A stretch of 64,000 nucleotides of DNA from Xiphydria camelus (taxonomy: Eukaryota > Arthropoda > Insecta > Hymenoptera > Xiphydriidae). The stretch covers positions 6,579,501-6,643,500 of the forward strand of contig OY783199.1 of the NCBI GenBank assembly GCA_963678675.1, in the 5' to 3' direction. Position 1 is the stretch's first letter. The number at the start of each line of letters is the position of its first letter. The translations under genes were made by a program, and so were the position numbers. This document shows, piece by piece, positions 10,858 through 21,708 of the stretch. The notes under the pieces are model-generated. The model made no database searches, was not told where the DNA came from, and saw only the letters and a program-made list of their open reading frames with translations.

Positions 10858-11941
10858 AGAGAAGTTGGTAAGTACGTCACACACACAAGTACCAATTTAG
10901 AACACCTCTATTGTGCGATAAGTGATGAATATTTGCAAGTAGCTTCGAAAACCACGATTTACCACATTATACCTAAGATCTCTCCTCACCCACCACCATT
11001 CCAACATAGTTTCCCACGTGCCTTCGGAAGGACACGAATCGATCTACAATCAACAGCGAAGAGAACACATTTTTGCGATACAAACTTCCAACCGTTATAC
11101 TCTCCCTCGATTCAGAAGTGCCCTCACTTCCGCGGATTACACACACGTGTACGCGTCTAGACTCACATACGATGGCGCACAGCATACGGAATACACGCGA
11201 CGACCTTCCCCTCCCCCTCCCCCGGCAATTCCAGGTATGGAAAGCATTTCAAACCGATAGATATACGTGAACATACCCCTCCCTCCCTCCCACACCTCGT
11301 ACCCCGCGAACTCTCGATGAGCCGCGCCATCCGGCTGCCGGAACGATCGATCGATAGGCACGTCCGCGAAGTAGCGAACCGGCGAGGCAATCGCGGCGCT
11401 GACAGACCTGACAGGTAATACCCGCGGCAAACTTATTGCCGAGTTGAACCAAATTGTAAATCAGGTCTCGTACTCCGGAATGTCTCCATTAGATCGCTCC
11501 CGCCGCAAGCGGGAGTCCCGTGACCCCCGGCCTCAACCCCGCGACCCCGATCCAACCCAATTCACGTCGCGGATTCAAATCAAATCGCCATCTCCGCCAT
11601 ATATGCCGCGCATACACGTATGGCCGGAGCCCGACGGACTTTCGCGCGTCCCTACGCGGCCGTGTTTCGTACGCGGGCTACTTTTTGTCGGAGACTCCGA
11701 TCCAATAAGCATTAACGGTCGGCGGGTGGTCGTTAGGACGTGCAATTCGGTCAAACATTCCGGGAGGCACGTGTGTCGCCGCTCGCGAATATCGTAATCA
11801 GTTTTTGACGAGCGACGCACGAGTGCGCGTGGCCAGACGGGCCGGGGGATGTCGCAGCATCCGGCTCGACGAGACGTCTGTGTTGTGTGCGGGGGAAAAA
11901 TATTTTTCTTCTTCCGCACTCGTGCTCCTTTTTTTCCTTTA
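10858..11941. other. unique sequence, CpG-rich from about 11,160
   Basis: Overlapping short frames on both strands, no domain. No transposon termini recognised until J1. Confidence 0.5.
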
Positions 11942-12201
11942 TACTGAGAGAAGAAATTGCTGGTAGGAAAAAATTGTTAGTTTTTTTTTTTTCAATGAAA
12001 AACATGATATAATTGCAGGATCAAGCAGTGGTATTCTTCGTAGGAGACAATATTTGAGAGGCTTGAATAAATATTTTTCTCGTACACACAGGAAGAATTT
12101 CTTATTTTCAACCAATTGTCTGTATTCTTAAAAATTGTTCACATGATCTTCTTAGTTTAAGAAATATTTTTGTTGCACTAGTTTTATTATTTCTCACAGT
12201 A
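11942..12201 (+). mobile_element. MITE family J, copy J1
   Basis: About 260 bp from TACTGAGAGAAGAAATTG to TTTCTCACAGTA. It shares with J2 (43,775) the ordered landmarks ATGATATAATT, an ACAATATTTGAGAGGCTTGA-like block, AGAATTTCT and an ATTGTTCACATGATCTT-like block. TA-type end. Confidence 0.65.
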
Positions 12202-12464
12202 CATATAGTAGACGTTCTTACGTAGTGGTGAAAGGAGTAGACGAGACAGGGAAAACGTGACTGATTAAAAATTGTGAGATGTATTAATGAGGTTTCTTTT
12301 TTCTCATGAAGCTATTCGGTATTTCGTTCCCTATTTCATTTAGGAAATTTTCAAAAACTTAGAGTTTTGTTTACCGTAAAACGAATGATTTGTGATCCGG
12401 TGATCCGGGAGATATATCAAGGAAAATATTAAAATCGCGAATGTTTATGGATTAAATTGATTAT
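12202..12464. other. unique AT-rich sequence
   Basis: No ends, gene or RNA recognised. Confidence 0.4.
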
Positions 12465-12895
12465 TTTAACCTCACTCACTTGTCTTGTAGGGTCACAGTT
12501 GGGAGAAAGTGAGGAATCACTGTTAGAGATTCTATATCATCGGCTAAATGTGTTAACCTGCTAACTCCATATTTTACGATTTGAAGATGTTTTGATACTC
12601 GGCAACTTTATGGCTAGACTAGACTAAATAATTTACATACATTTTATTTAAAAAAAGGTTAGACAAATACTGACAACTATTGTGTTAAAATCCGTTGTCA
12701 TATAAGAACTTTTATATCGATCAAGACAGTTTTATTCTCGCTTCTGAAAATCTGACTTCATGTGAGAGATAGCAGGTTAACATATTTAGCCGACGATATG
12801 AACATCATACGTGGGGCCTCATTAACTTCACTTTTTCCTTGTAGGGGCATACTCGGGATACAGTGAGGAATCCCTATTAGGGATTTCCATACCAA
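12465..12895 (+). repeat. direct repeats flanking element T
   Basis: About 70 bp at 12,465-12,533 (CTTGTAGGGTCACAG, GTGAGGAATCACTGTTAGAGAT) recurs in diverged form at about 12,822-12,895 (CTTGTAGGGGCATAC, GTGAGGAATCCCTATTAGGGAT). Element T lies exactly between them. The pair may be an outer element split by T, or a duplicated host segment. Confidence 0.55.
12534..12799. mobile_element. 266-bp TIR element T
   Basis: Terminal inverted repeats of about 33 bp with three differences by eye, built on TCGGCTAAAT(G/A)TGTTAACCTGC. Interior AT-rich and non-coding. Only one copy is in the window. Class unknown, because the ends do not match the CACNGAGA group. Confidence 0.75.
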
Positions 12896-13004
12896 ATACA
12901 AATCAGTGCCTTTAAAGGAATAGGGCTTTCCCTACTAAATGTTTGCACGGGTAATGTGTGATATGGTAGATGTTACTTGATCTATATGATACCGTCTTGT
13001 CGAT

Positions 13005-13095
13005 GTCAAGCGAGACAATTTCTAACCTTTGATACATCGACAGTTAAGAAACATCATTAACTGTTAATGTTTTGTTCTCTCAGCGAGCAGCTCGG
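13005..13095 (+). repeat. repeat family U, copy U1
   Basis: About 90 bp shared with 27,718-27,818: a GACAATTTCTAACCTTTGAT block, then a degenerate ACATCGACAGTTAAGAAACAT block, and a TTCTCTCA end. The limits of the family cannot be fixed from two copies. Confidence 0.5.
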
Positions 13096-13776
13096 AATAG
13101 GAATTAATGATTTCCCTTCTCTGGCGCGCATGCAGCTAGAACTCCCCAACGAACTTAGCTGTCAACCGCGTACATGTACTGACAAAGTTCTCGAAGGGTT
13201 CGAGTGATTTAGCCGAATAGACGGAAAACACGCTGTCAAACTCCGTAAGCCAATCTGCGTCATTCACTTAGCGATAGTTAGTCGAACGCGTTTAACGCGA
13301 GAGGTTGGCGACGCTGTCAAAACCCTTCCGTCCCACCGGGCCTGACGTATTCTCTCGCGAGCACAACACGACGGCTCGAATGCCAGGCCTAACTCCATTT
13401 AGTCAGTCGCGCGTTTCGTAACTCGTCAAACAACGTTTGTTTGATTATCCAGAAGCTAAACGCATTTGCCGCGCCAAAATACAGTCGACGCGTAGCGGCG
13501 CGGCGGCGCGGGCTACGGGCGAAGTGCAGCGCGTACGGACGAATCTCACCTTCATAAAGGAGAGGATAATTTGGAAAAAATGGAAGATTGGAAAATAGAT
13601 TTTCTGTAGCTCCTCGAGCGGCATTTGTTTGATTACCTATCCGGAAGCCAATAGTTATTTTCGTTATTAGGGCGTGAAGCGCTGTTTCTAACGAGAGTGA
13701 AGTTTGCCGCACGAGCGAAGCGAGTACGGCAATCACACTCGTTAGAACGGCGCGAAACAACCGAATAACGAATTCT
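13096..13776. other. CpG-rich sequence with one hairpin
   Basis: Contains an inverted repeat at 13,685-13,747 in which TTCTAACGAG(A)GTGA is inverted to TCACACTCGTTAGAA around a GCGAAGCGAG loop. The 123-codon minus-strand frame at 13,389-13,760 has no domain. No gene supported. Confidence 0.5.
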
Positions 13777-13937
13777 ATTTTTTGTCACTAAGTGTCAAAC
13801 ACGAGATTGACGATTTCACGCACTGCGCAGGTTATTTCACGCACCGCGCAACTTTTCAGGAATTGGTGTGTGAAAGATGATTTCACATGCGTCGAGGACG
13901 CCCATGAAACCGAGTATTTGACACTGAGTGACAAAAA
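13777..13937. mobile_element. small TIR element AF
   Basis: TTTTGTCACTAAGTGTCAAA at the left is inverted at the right (TTTGACACTGAGTGACAAAA) with one difference. Interior contains two GATTTCACGCAC-like repeats. Single copy here, about 160 bp. Confidence 0.6.
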
Positions 13938-13978
13938 TGCATTTTCGAGGATAATCTACAATTTCCACAGTAAAAATG

Positions 13979-14261
13979 TCATTAGAAATGTCTGATAACG
14001 AATTAAAAATGGATCAGATGTATTATAAGGCTCTGTATTACGATACTTATCATCAGATTTGAATGCGATTCTGTTCCGTAAAACTGTGTTATATTGAAAT
14101 CAGTTATTATAATTCACCAAAAAATCTAGTCAGATCACTAAGATTTAATTCTGATGAGAAGTTTCGATCAAAAGCTGATCGGATCCGGATCAGATTCTGA
14201 TCTGCAGTCCGTGGAATATGTTCAGAATGTGATCCGAATCTAATGAAAATTTTTACCCGGG
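13979..14261 (-). mobile_element. repeat family R, copy R1
   Basis: Matches R2 (18,167-18,655) in reverse orientation: GTATTACGATA, CAGATTTG(A/G)ATGCGATTCTG, AAATCTAGT, and the right terminus TAATGAAAATTTTTACCCGG. It is shorter than R2, so internal deletion is likely. Repeated GATCAGAT-like words fill the interior. Confidence 0.6.
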
Positions 14262-15044
14262 ACTTCAGTTCCATTATTGACTTCATGAGCGGAGGGCGAA
14301 TAGTTGGTATCCAAGTACATTACATCTCTGTGTGTTTTACGAAAAAGAAACGATTCGTAAAAGAGAAACGTTGAAGAAGTTATTCCAGAGATTCGAAAAA
14401 CGGTGTTATATTGATTTTACGCGAAGGGTGATTTGCGTTAGAATTACCTAGAAGAAGATGCGGATTGAGTCCCCCATGTAAACACAATTTCCCTCATTCT
14501 CGATTGTGTGCGGTATAAAATTCTCGTACACTTCGAATACAAGTGTATGGATGGCATCGCCTATTCGCGATGCAGTTCGCACGACCACCCCCGCCGAGTC
14601 GAATCGGACCTAGTTCGAAAGCGAGTCCCGCCGTGGCGGGTATTGATTTGTACGTTTTGGTTATGCAGGGCCGATTCCTCCATAGCCTCCTCCTCCTCCT
14701 CCTTCTTACTCCTCAACCACCCTCCTTTTTCCCCTCACTTCAACTCGCTCGCTTCTCGCCTCTGGGAATGCATAATTTAAATGTCCTGCCCCAGTTTCCC
14801 TTTATAGCTGATTGCTATGCCATCTCCGCCTATGAATTACCATCGGGGCCCTTCGCATATTTTCGCGAAGCCGGAGCGTGAGAATTTAGCGCGATTCCGT
14901 ATCACCCGTCGCCGTTTTAAGTAGTTGCACTTTTATCGCGACATCAAGAGTGACGCTGCGATCGTTTGGGTATATAGCTACGAATATAAACGATTCGTAT
15001 ATTTTTCGCGTTAACAGCGATATCGTCGTTTCTGCTATGACGTA
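14262..15044. other. unique sequence, no gene seen
   Basis: A CCT trinucleotide run lies at about 14,685-14,705. Frames at 14,508-14,881 overlap and have no domain. Confidence 0.5.
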
Positions 15045-15447
15045 TATGGAGAAAAATGAGTTTGAAAATTCGAAAGCACTGGATGCTCGAATTTTGGCAC
15101 TATGTTCCGTTTGTATGGGATTGCAGTGACGACTCGGAAGTTTTAGAAAATATTGCCACACAGAATAGCACTTCATTTTCGTTGAAAATGGCAATTATTA
15201 ATACGATACGACATATTTTTAAATTAATTTGAAACTGTATGAAGTTTCGAGGAATGCTATTTTTTGTAATATAGTTAAATCTCATGAAACGCCAAATTGC
15301 TTAAAATTATATACGATATTATATTAATGTTTGCTGTACGAGAAACATGAAGTGCTATATTCTACGTGGATATATTTTACAAAATTCCGAGATATCACTG
15401 CAGTTCCATACAAAGGCACATAATAGTGCCAAAATTCGGACGGCCAT

Positions 15448-16432
15448 ATTGAGAAAAATAACTTGTTTAAATGACAAAACGCGTTTAGTTATTTTATCTA
15501 GGTACATGTCTACACGGAGAAAAATGAAGTTCAAATGACGAGCATTGGATGCCATAATTCTGGCACTATATGCCTTTTATAAGGCATTACGTATACGCTT
15601 TGTACGGCACTGCAGTGACAACTCAAAATTATGAGAAAATATTGCCACACGGAATAGTATATCATTCTCTGTGTATAAGAAACATTCATCTAATGTGATA
15701 TATTTTAAGATAATTTGGTATTTTGTAATAAAGCCTTTGTGGCATTTTCTACAATACAGCCATTGGCATTATTTGTAATATAGCTAAATGGCATTTTGTA
15801 TAGTACCGCCATATGCCAGATTTTGCAATACAGCTATTGGCATTTATTGCAGTTAAATTATTTGAAAACATGCGATATTGTATTAAAACTTGCTATACGC
15901 GGAGAATGAAATGCTATTCCGTATGGCAATATTTTTCGTAATTTTGCGTTATCACTACAGTGTCACACAAAACGCATGTAGTACCATACAAAGAGCATAT
16001 GAATCGTATATTGTTAAAACAAGCTAAGTGACTTCTGGGAAACTTTTCAGGAATTGCAAAAAACGTTTAATTTTCCAAAATGAAAGTAAACGGCTTGAGT
16101 GACACACCGAAATAACACATGCAGGATATGCGTACTTGCATTCTTTCTGCACTAAATGATGCGTCTATATGCTAAATGCGCGTTTCCGACAAAACACGAA
16201 AATGCCCGAAAATGTTACTTGGCGTCTTTTAACAATAAACGATTCATATAGAGCCAGAATTCGGGCATCTAATGCTCCTCATTTCAACTTCATTTTTCAC
16301 CGCGTAGTTATTCAAACCAGAAAAGGGTCAGTTTAACCGTTAATGTTTAGATGAAGGATACATACTTCTCCAAACGGTTTACTTACAATCTCTAGGATTT
16401 TGGTTAAATTGACCAGGTTATTTTTCCCAGTG
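15448..16432 (+). mobile_element. MITE family A, copy A2, split by H2
   Basis: Left piece 15,448-15,510 (TTGAGAAAAATAACTTG, ATGACAAAACGCG, TTTAGTTATT) and right piece 16,307-16,432 (AACCAGAAAAGGGTCAGTTT, CCAAACGGTTT, TTGGTTAAATTGACCAGGTT) together make a family A element. A2 lies inside H1 and was later hit by H2. Confidence 0.75.
15513..16304 (+). mobile_element. MITE family H, copy H2
   Basis: A 792-bp element flanked by TA at 15,511-15,512 and 16,305-16,306. Ends are CACGGAGAAAAATGAAGTT and the inverse of CGCGGTGAAAAATGAAGTT. Subterminal sequence carries the family motif around GCATTGGATGCC and ATTCTGGCAC. The interior contains repeated GGCATTTT(G/C)T and TATTGC units. Longest H copy here; non-coding. 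It is the innermost, youngest insertion of the nest. Confidence 0.85.
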
Positions 16433-16488
16433 TAACACCAAAATTCGGGCATCCAGTGTTTTTTTTCTAAACTGATTTTTCTTCCTGA

Positions 16489-17952
16489 AGTTCTTCTTTC
16501 CACGGAAGAAAGAGATCGTCGAGAATGCAGCGCGATGCATTCTAATTTCGCCCCCCCCCTTCCCTCCCACCGATACACTCTAATGTTTATCCACCCTAAT
16601 GCACTTCTGACGAAATCGACGTTGATATACAAAAGAATTTTAACGAGATCACAACCGTTCGACCCGCGCGGTTACGAATTCACGCGAACGTGGCGGTGCA
16701 ATTGCGTTGCACCGCGCGCCGCTGGAAAACCGCAGGGCCCACCATCGATAACAGTTATTAACAATGAATCGTTAGCGCACCTTGCGCACATGTCGCGCAT
16801 GGTTGATGCATCGAATACGGTCGACCATAAAGTCAGTTAGGTAACCCGCGCCATTAACAATAGGAAGCCACGCGCCATATGCGGTCGCACATGTCACGCC
16901 GTCGCAGTTCGTGGCTCCGGTGAGGGGGGCACGGGGCACCTCTGAGGACGAGGGGGCACCCGGAATATCTCGAGGGTGCCACCGCGCACGGCTCTTTTTA
17001 TATTTATATTCGTCTATATACCACTCGATCTCTCTGACGTGGCGAGACGAGGGGTGAAACGGAACGCGTTCAAAGACCCCCGATGACCATTGTCAAACGC
17101 AGGAGCGAGGGGCCAACTCGAGCGATCGATTTTACCCCACGTTTCCCCTACGATAAAAAAAACGGACCAGATATCTGTATATGTGCATAGGGTGATCCAG
17201 AATTATCGTAGCACCGTAAAATTGCGGCCACCGTACCGAAGAATAAATAGTTGCATCGGATGCACGAGAGAATTCTCAGTGTTTCATGCGTGGATGCCAT
17301 TTCCCACCCCCTAAATAATATATCGCAACCTACAACCTATATCTCCTGCGCTTTTTACGCCCCCGTTCCCTTTTTTCCTCGCCGAGGCTATCCGCCATAT
17401 TTCTCCCCTCGCGCGATAGTTTCGCGACACCCGGTTTACGGTATCGCCTTTCACCCTCTCTCGCTCCCGCGTGATTCACGATTTTATTTTCACGAGCGTC
17501 GCCGTTGTCGCCGCGGAGCGATTCGCGACATTTTATTCGACGGCGCGTAAAAATCGGGCCGCGCTGCATCCCGCATATTTCGCGCGAGGCGGAGGGGTTG
17601 GAGTGGAGGGTGGTTCTCGGTATAGCGGTGCAGCCGCGCTGTTGCTCTTGCGCGTGTACTGCAGATATATCGGCCATCGATCAAGTTTATGATTCGACGA
17701 GTTCTTCCGTCTCTTTCTCTCCTCCCTTCCTCTCCCTTTTTCCGTATATGCAGAGGCGAAGAAAGAGAAAGAGAGAGACAGGAAGACGGATGCGAAATTA
17801 CTGCACGTCGATGGCACACACAGGTAGGGTTTATTGAAATTGATTCCCTCATCGCGTCGTCGCCCTCTTCGCGATTCGCAATGCGAGTGCGAAGGGTGGC
17901 TATGCAGCCTTTGGATACTGAGGATCGAAATGAAATGGGGGTTCGAATACAG
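16489..17952. other. CpG-rich unique sequence, no gene supported
   Basis: C-run at about 16,550. Many overlapping frames between 17,330 and 18,054 on both strands, Arg/Ser-rich and without domains. A pyrimidine and purine run near 17,690-17,790 makes low-complexity frames. Confidence 0.5.
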
Positions 17953-18141
17953 ACTCAAGCGGACAAATTTAATATATTTTGTAAACGGTCACATGTGGAT
18001 TTGATCATACATGTATGGACTATAAAAACATTTAAAAATCCAAATATATTATAATCCTTATGTAATTAATGTATAATTCATGTATGACCAAATCCACATA
18101 TGTACCACATATACAAACTATATAGAATTTTTCCTCCTGGG
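17953..18141 (+). mobile_element. MITE family E, copy E2
   Basis: Runs from a degenerate left end (GCGGACAAATTTAATATA) to TATATAGAATTTTTCCTCCTGG. It holds the family landmarks CACATGTGGATTTG(A/G)TCATA and its inverse TATGACCAAATCCACATATG. The whole element is an imperfect palindrome. Confidence 0.7.
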
Positions 18142-18166
18142 GAGAGTACAATTTATGTATAGTTAA

Positions 18167-18655
18167 TACCCGAGTAGAAATTTTCATCAGATTCAAATCA
18201 AAATCTAAACAGATTCTGCGGACTACAGATTAGAATCTTATCCACATATCTGATCAGACTCTGATCTGAAATATAATGCAATTTGCAATCTGAATCAGAT
18301 TGGAAAAAATCCTGATTTGATACGGACATGGCAATTTGGATATTCCGATTGAGACTACATCTAATGCGAATTCGATCAGCTTTGGATCGGAATTTCTGAC
18401 CAGAATGCTATTCGAATCATCAGACAAGAATATGATCTGGGATTCCAATAGAGATTACATCTGATCCAAATCCGAATTTCTGACTAAAATTAAATAGTAG
18501 TGATCTAACTAGATTTTGGTCAGTTATAACTGACTTCAACATGTAACACAGTACAGATCAGAATCGCATCCAAATCTGATCATAAATATCGTAATACGGA
18601 ACCTCGCAGTACATCTGCTTCGTTTCTGATCTGTTACCAGAAATCTCTGATGGCA
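18167..18655 (+). mobile_element. repeat family R, copy R2
   Basis: Starts CCCGAGTAGAAATTTTCATC and ends near CAGAAATCTCTGATGG. It is full of GATCAGA/TCTGATC words arranged as internal inverted repeats. Copy R1 is the shorter reverse-orientation relative. E2, R2 and S1 lie head to tail here. Confidence 0.6.
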
Positions 18656-18663
18656 TATGCATA

Positions 18664-18856
18664 CTTAAATATGGCGAAATAAATATTTTGTTGAGATAAA
18701 CAGATATTCGATAACTATTACTGAAAACTGTTTAAATCGAATTAAGCATTCTACATTACAACAATTAATAAATATTTTCTTGTCCCAACGGAATATTTAT
18801 TTCGCCATATTCAAATATAATTTTATTAACTACAAATAAATTGTTCTCTCAATATA
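18664..18856 (-). mobile_element. MITE family S, copy S1
   Basis: Contains the family S pair AATATGGCGAAATAAATATT and its inverse near the right, then TTATTAACTACAAATAAA and TTGTTCTCTCAATATA. The left terminus is missing, so the copy is truncated against R2. Other copies are at 39,239 and 54,624. Confidence 0.65.
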
Positions 18857-19787
18857 CTAGACGAATTTGTACGACTAAAATCCGTACATATATTTATCTT
18901 TCCATTTCCGCAAAATCGAAGCGGACGCAAAACCTTTTCTATACTTCCCCGGACTGTACCAGAAACTCCCCCCCGACGTGAACTTTGTCGAGGAAAAACA
19001 AAGAGACGAAGAGTAAGCGATACGATACAGCTAATCCCGTATAGCATGCGACAAAAGTCTCCTGCGTAGCGAAGAATTGAGGGGGGTGGAAGAGGGGGCA
19101 GTGAGAAGAAGAGAAGGGTTGGCGGAGAGAGCACGTATATCAATTCAAAGCCGAGAGTCGAAATTGTATTTGAACGGAGCTAAACCTGCCGATGTATTCA
19201 TAGGCATACGCGACTGTTTGTGTCCTCCGTGCAGTTTCCTCCTTCCGCTCGTGTTTGGATACCCGCGCGCGCGCGCGCTCGTATCTCTTCGTCGTATGAT
19301 AAATCTCCCGGCGTTTGCGTGCCTCTATATCGTATCAGCGTTGTATTTTAATATTTTAAAGTTGTTCCCTAAATGCGCAGTATATCAAAACTCGCGCCAT
19401 AAATTACGCGACCCCCGTATACACGCATTCACACTTGCCCTTTCAACCGCCCGAGGACTCGACGATCAAGTATTGACCGGGGTTCGCGTACGCGGCCCTC
19501 CCCAGTGGCGAGGACGAAATATCGACGGTCCAATGGAAAGGGCGTCGGTTCTATTGTCCTGCCGAGGGTGGGTTCTCAATTAATACAAGGGCACGGCGGT
19601 GTCAGCGAACGTCCCCCTCCGCCGTGCAGCGTTGTACCCTCTTTGTAGAAAGGAAAATGTGCATTGTAATGTCGAAAATCAATACAAATTTATCGTCTTT
19701 GTTATTTATCGCGAGCAACCCTTATTTCGTCTTGGATGGTACTATAGCTTTATTCGAATCTTTCGAAAACTAAAAATAAGAGAAGAG
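18857..19787. other. mixed to CpG-rich sequence, no gene supported
   Basis: The 168-codon plus frame at 19,077-19,583 has no domain and includes low-complexity Arg/Pro stretches. A GC dinucleotide run lies at about 19,265-19,280. Confidence 0.5.
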
Positions 19788-20065
19788 CCATGCGGAAAAG
19801 TTCTATATGGATTATAATATATAGTTCATATATAGGTACGGAATTAGACCTATATGGATTATATATGAATTCTATATAAACCATATATGGATTATATGTG
19901 GATTATTTGAATCTTTTAAATTTCCCACACGGACAAATTTTATATGGATTATATATATAGTCCATATATGCATTTGGTCCTATATATATATATGTGGAGT
20001 ATATATGATTCCTATATAAACCATATATGGACTATGTTTAATCTATATTACTTTACCACCTGAGC
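19788..20065 (+). mobile_element. two adjacent family E copies (E3a, E3b)
   Basis: E3a begins GCGGAAAAGTTCTATATGG at about 19,790, and E3b begins ACGGACAAATTTTATATGG at about 19,929. Each carries ATATATGA-TTCTATATAAACC and ATATATGGA-type palindromes. The pair ends TTACCACCTGAGC. This is a tandem or nested duplication of a short E derivative. Confidence 0.7.
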
Positions 20066-20832
20066 AATTATTGTCTTCGACTGCGTGTATATTTTTTCTA
20101 GAATAAAAATATTCGATGATTTTGGTATGTTGTTGCTTTCGTACGTTAATTTTCATTTATGAAACTTAGTTTTCGCTTCGGATCGAACCTGATATTACTG
20201 ACGTTATACGATCATTGAGAGGAGCCAGTGAGAGGCTGTAGGCGGTCGAGTCAGGGTTAATTAATATCGCGATCTTTAATTGCTGCTCTTTCGAGAGGCC
20301 ATATTATATGGTTTATAACTCGTATGTGCTTCGACCATTGGCCGAACGAGTCGACGAGAAGCGACCAATCATTCCACCGTATTCTTCGAGGCATCTGCCG
20401 ACACTGACGCACGCCGACGAGCGTTGTATTAATTGCCTTAATAATCCACCAGGCTAACGAGCGCGTCCGACGAAAATTATCTACGATACGTATGGCGGCT
20501 CCTTTGTATTCCTCAGAGTTCTTTCTGGCATTCCATCTCTCTCTTTTCTCAGAGAGGAATAGTCTCATCAACTGTTCTTGCTTAGGCGGAGGATTTTATT
20601 GCCGAAAGGGTTTTCTTTTCAATTTCCCAAACTCTTTTACTTACTGTCATCGTAGTTTTCTTTGACCGCTTTACTAGCTCCCCCCCCCCCCCCCCCCAAT
20701 TTAAGTGTCTTATAACTCAAATGAACCCAGATTTTATAGTCGATGAAATTAAATGAGCGAGAAGTTATTTCCCATTTAAACTTTTGACGCGAGTTGAAAT
20801 ATAATATAGTAAAACTAGAGCCTCTTCCCTGT
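20066..20832. other. unique sequence with an 18-C run
   Basis: A homopolymer of 18 C lies at 20,680-20,697. The 104-codon minus frame at 20,257-20,571 has no domain I recognise. No gene supported. Confidence 0.5.
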
Positions 20833-21093
20833 GCTTGGAAAAATAACCTGGTCAATTTAATCAAAATCATGGAGACCATGACCAAACAGTTTGGTGAAAT
20901 ATGGATCCTCCATTTATTTGGTAAAATTGACCATTTTTTTGGTTAGAATAACTAGACATGTAGTTAGAATTACTAAACAAATAGTCAGAATAACTAAATA
21001 TTCTACTCGACTTACTAGCATTTTCGTTAGAATAATTAAACTCGTTTAATTAGATGCGTTTTGCCATTTTAACCGAGTTATTTTTCTCGGTGT
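20833..21093 (-). mobile_element. MITE family A, copy A3
   Basis: About 260 bp. Reverse-orientation family A with the complete set of landmarks: AATAACCTGGTCAATTTAA, GACCAAACAGTTTGGTGAAA, GGATCCTCC, three TAGAATAACTA-like units, and GTTATTTTTCTCGGTG at the right. Flanking TA is lost at the left. Confidence 0.8.
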
Positions 21094-21473
21094 GCGTGTA
21101 CTTCGGCAAAAAAATAAAAGACGATTACGAGAATCGGAGTGTAATGCGATATAATAATAAAAAGGCTCTCTTCGCAAAGCCACTATTGCTACTGAGTTAT
21201 CGGTGTTGGTGTAACTAGAGCTTCAAAGCCAAAATGAAAGGTAAAAGAAGGTAGAAGTTTTACGTCGGTTTGGATTGTCGGCATTGCTTCTTTTTTGCCG
21301 GAAACTCGATACCCCCGCTCGTCTATTTTTCTCTTCGCGAGAAGCGAGGACAAATCCGTCATCGTCTAGCCACGAGTTCATAATCGTAGCGCGTTCGTTG
21401 TGAATGTTTGCTATGATATCGTAGAGCAACAGGGACGAAAGGAGAAAGTACGTATACTAATATTACGTATGTA
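21094..21473. other. unique sequence
   Basis: No transposon end, gene or RNA recognised. Confidence 0.4.
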
Positions 21474-21706
21474 CACAGAGAAAAGCTTGTGGTAACTGTT
21501 CTCAAAATCCGTGTGATAAGATTAAATTATTACGGCATAATGACGTATAGTATTATAAATATGTCAATATTTAATAAATGTATTACCACACTTACTATAT
21601 TTTAAGTAAATATCAACATATTTTATAGTACTGAACATCATATATCGCAATAATTCAATTTTACCACACGGAGTGTGAGAATGATTGACATAAACTTGTC
21701 TTTGTG
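21474..21706 (+). mobile_element. MITE family L, copy L1
   Basis: A 233-bp foldback flanked by TA at 21,472-21,473 and 21,707-21,708. Ends are CACAGAGAAAAGCTTGTGGT and the inverse of TTGTCTTTGTG. The inner arms carry GATAAGATTAAATTATT and its inverse. The arms are more diverged than in L2, so this copy looks older. Confidence 0.8.
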
Positions 21707-21708
21707 TA

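Larger units (their letters stand above)
15045..16488 (+). mobile_element. MITE family H, copy H1, split by A2 and H2
   Basis: H1 occupies 15,045-15,446 and resumes at about 16,435-16,488. Its left end (GGAGAAAAATGAG, GCACTGGATGCTCGAATTTT) is inverted at the right (AAATTCGGGCATCCAGTG). A2 interrupts it near the right terminus, and H2 interrupts A2. About 455 bp without the insertions. Confidence 0.75.

Noticed and set aside
19077..19583. 168-codon open frame
   Set aside because: No domain, no start or splice support, mixed low-complexity composition.
20637..20885. 82-codon minus-strand frame ending at a GTAAGT donor
   Set aside because: It runs through the poly-G strand of an 18-C homopolymer and into element A3, so it is not a plausible exon.
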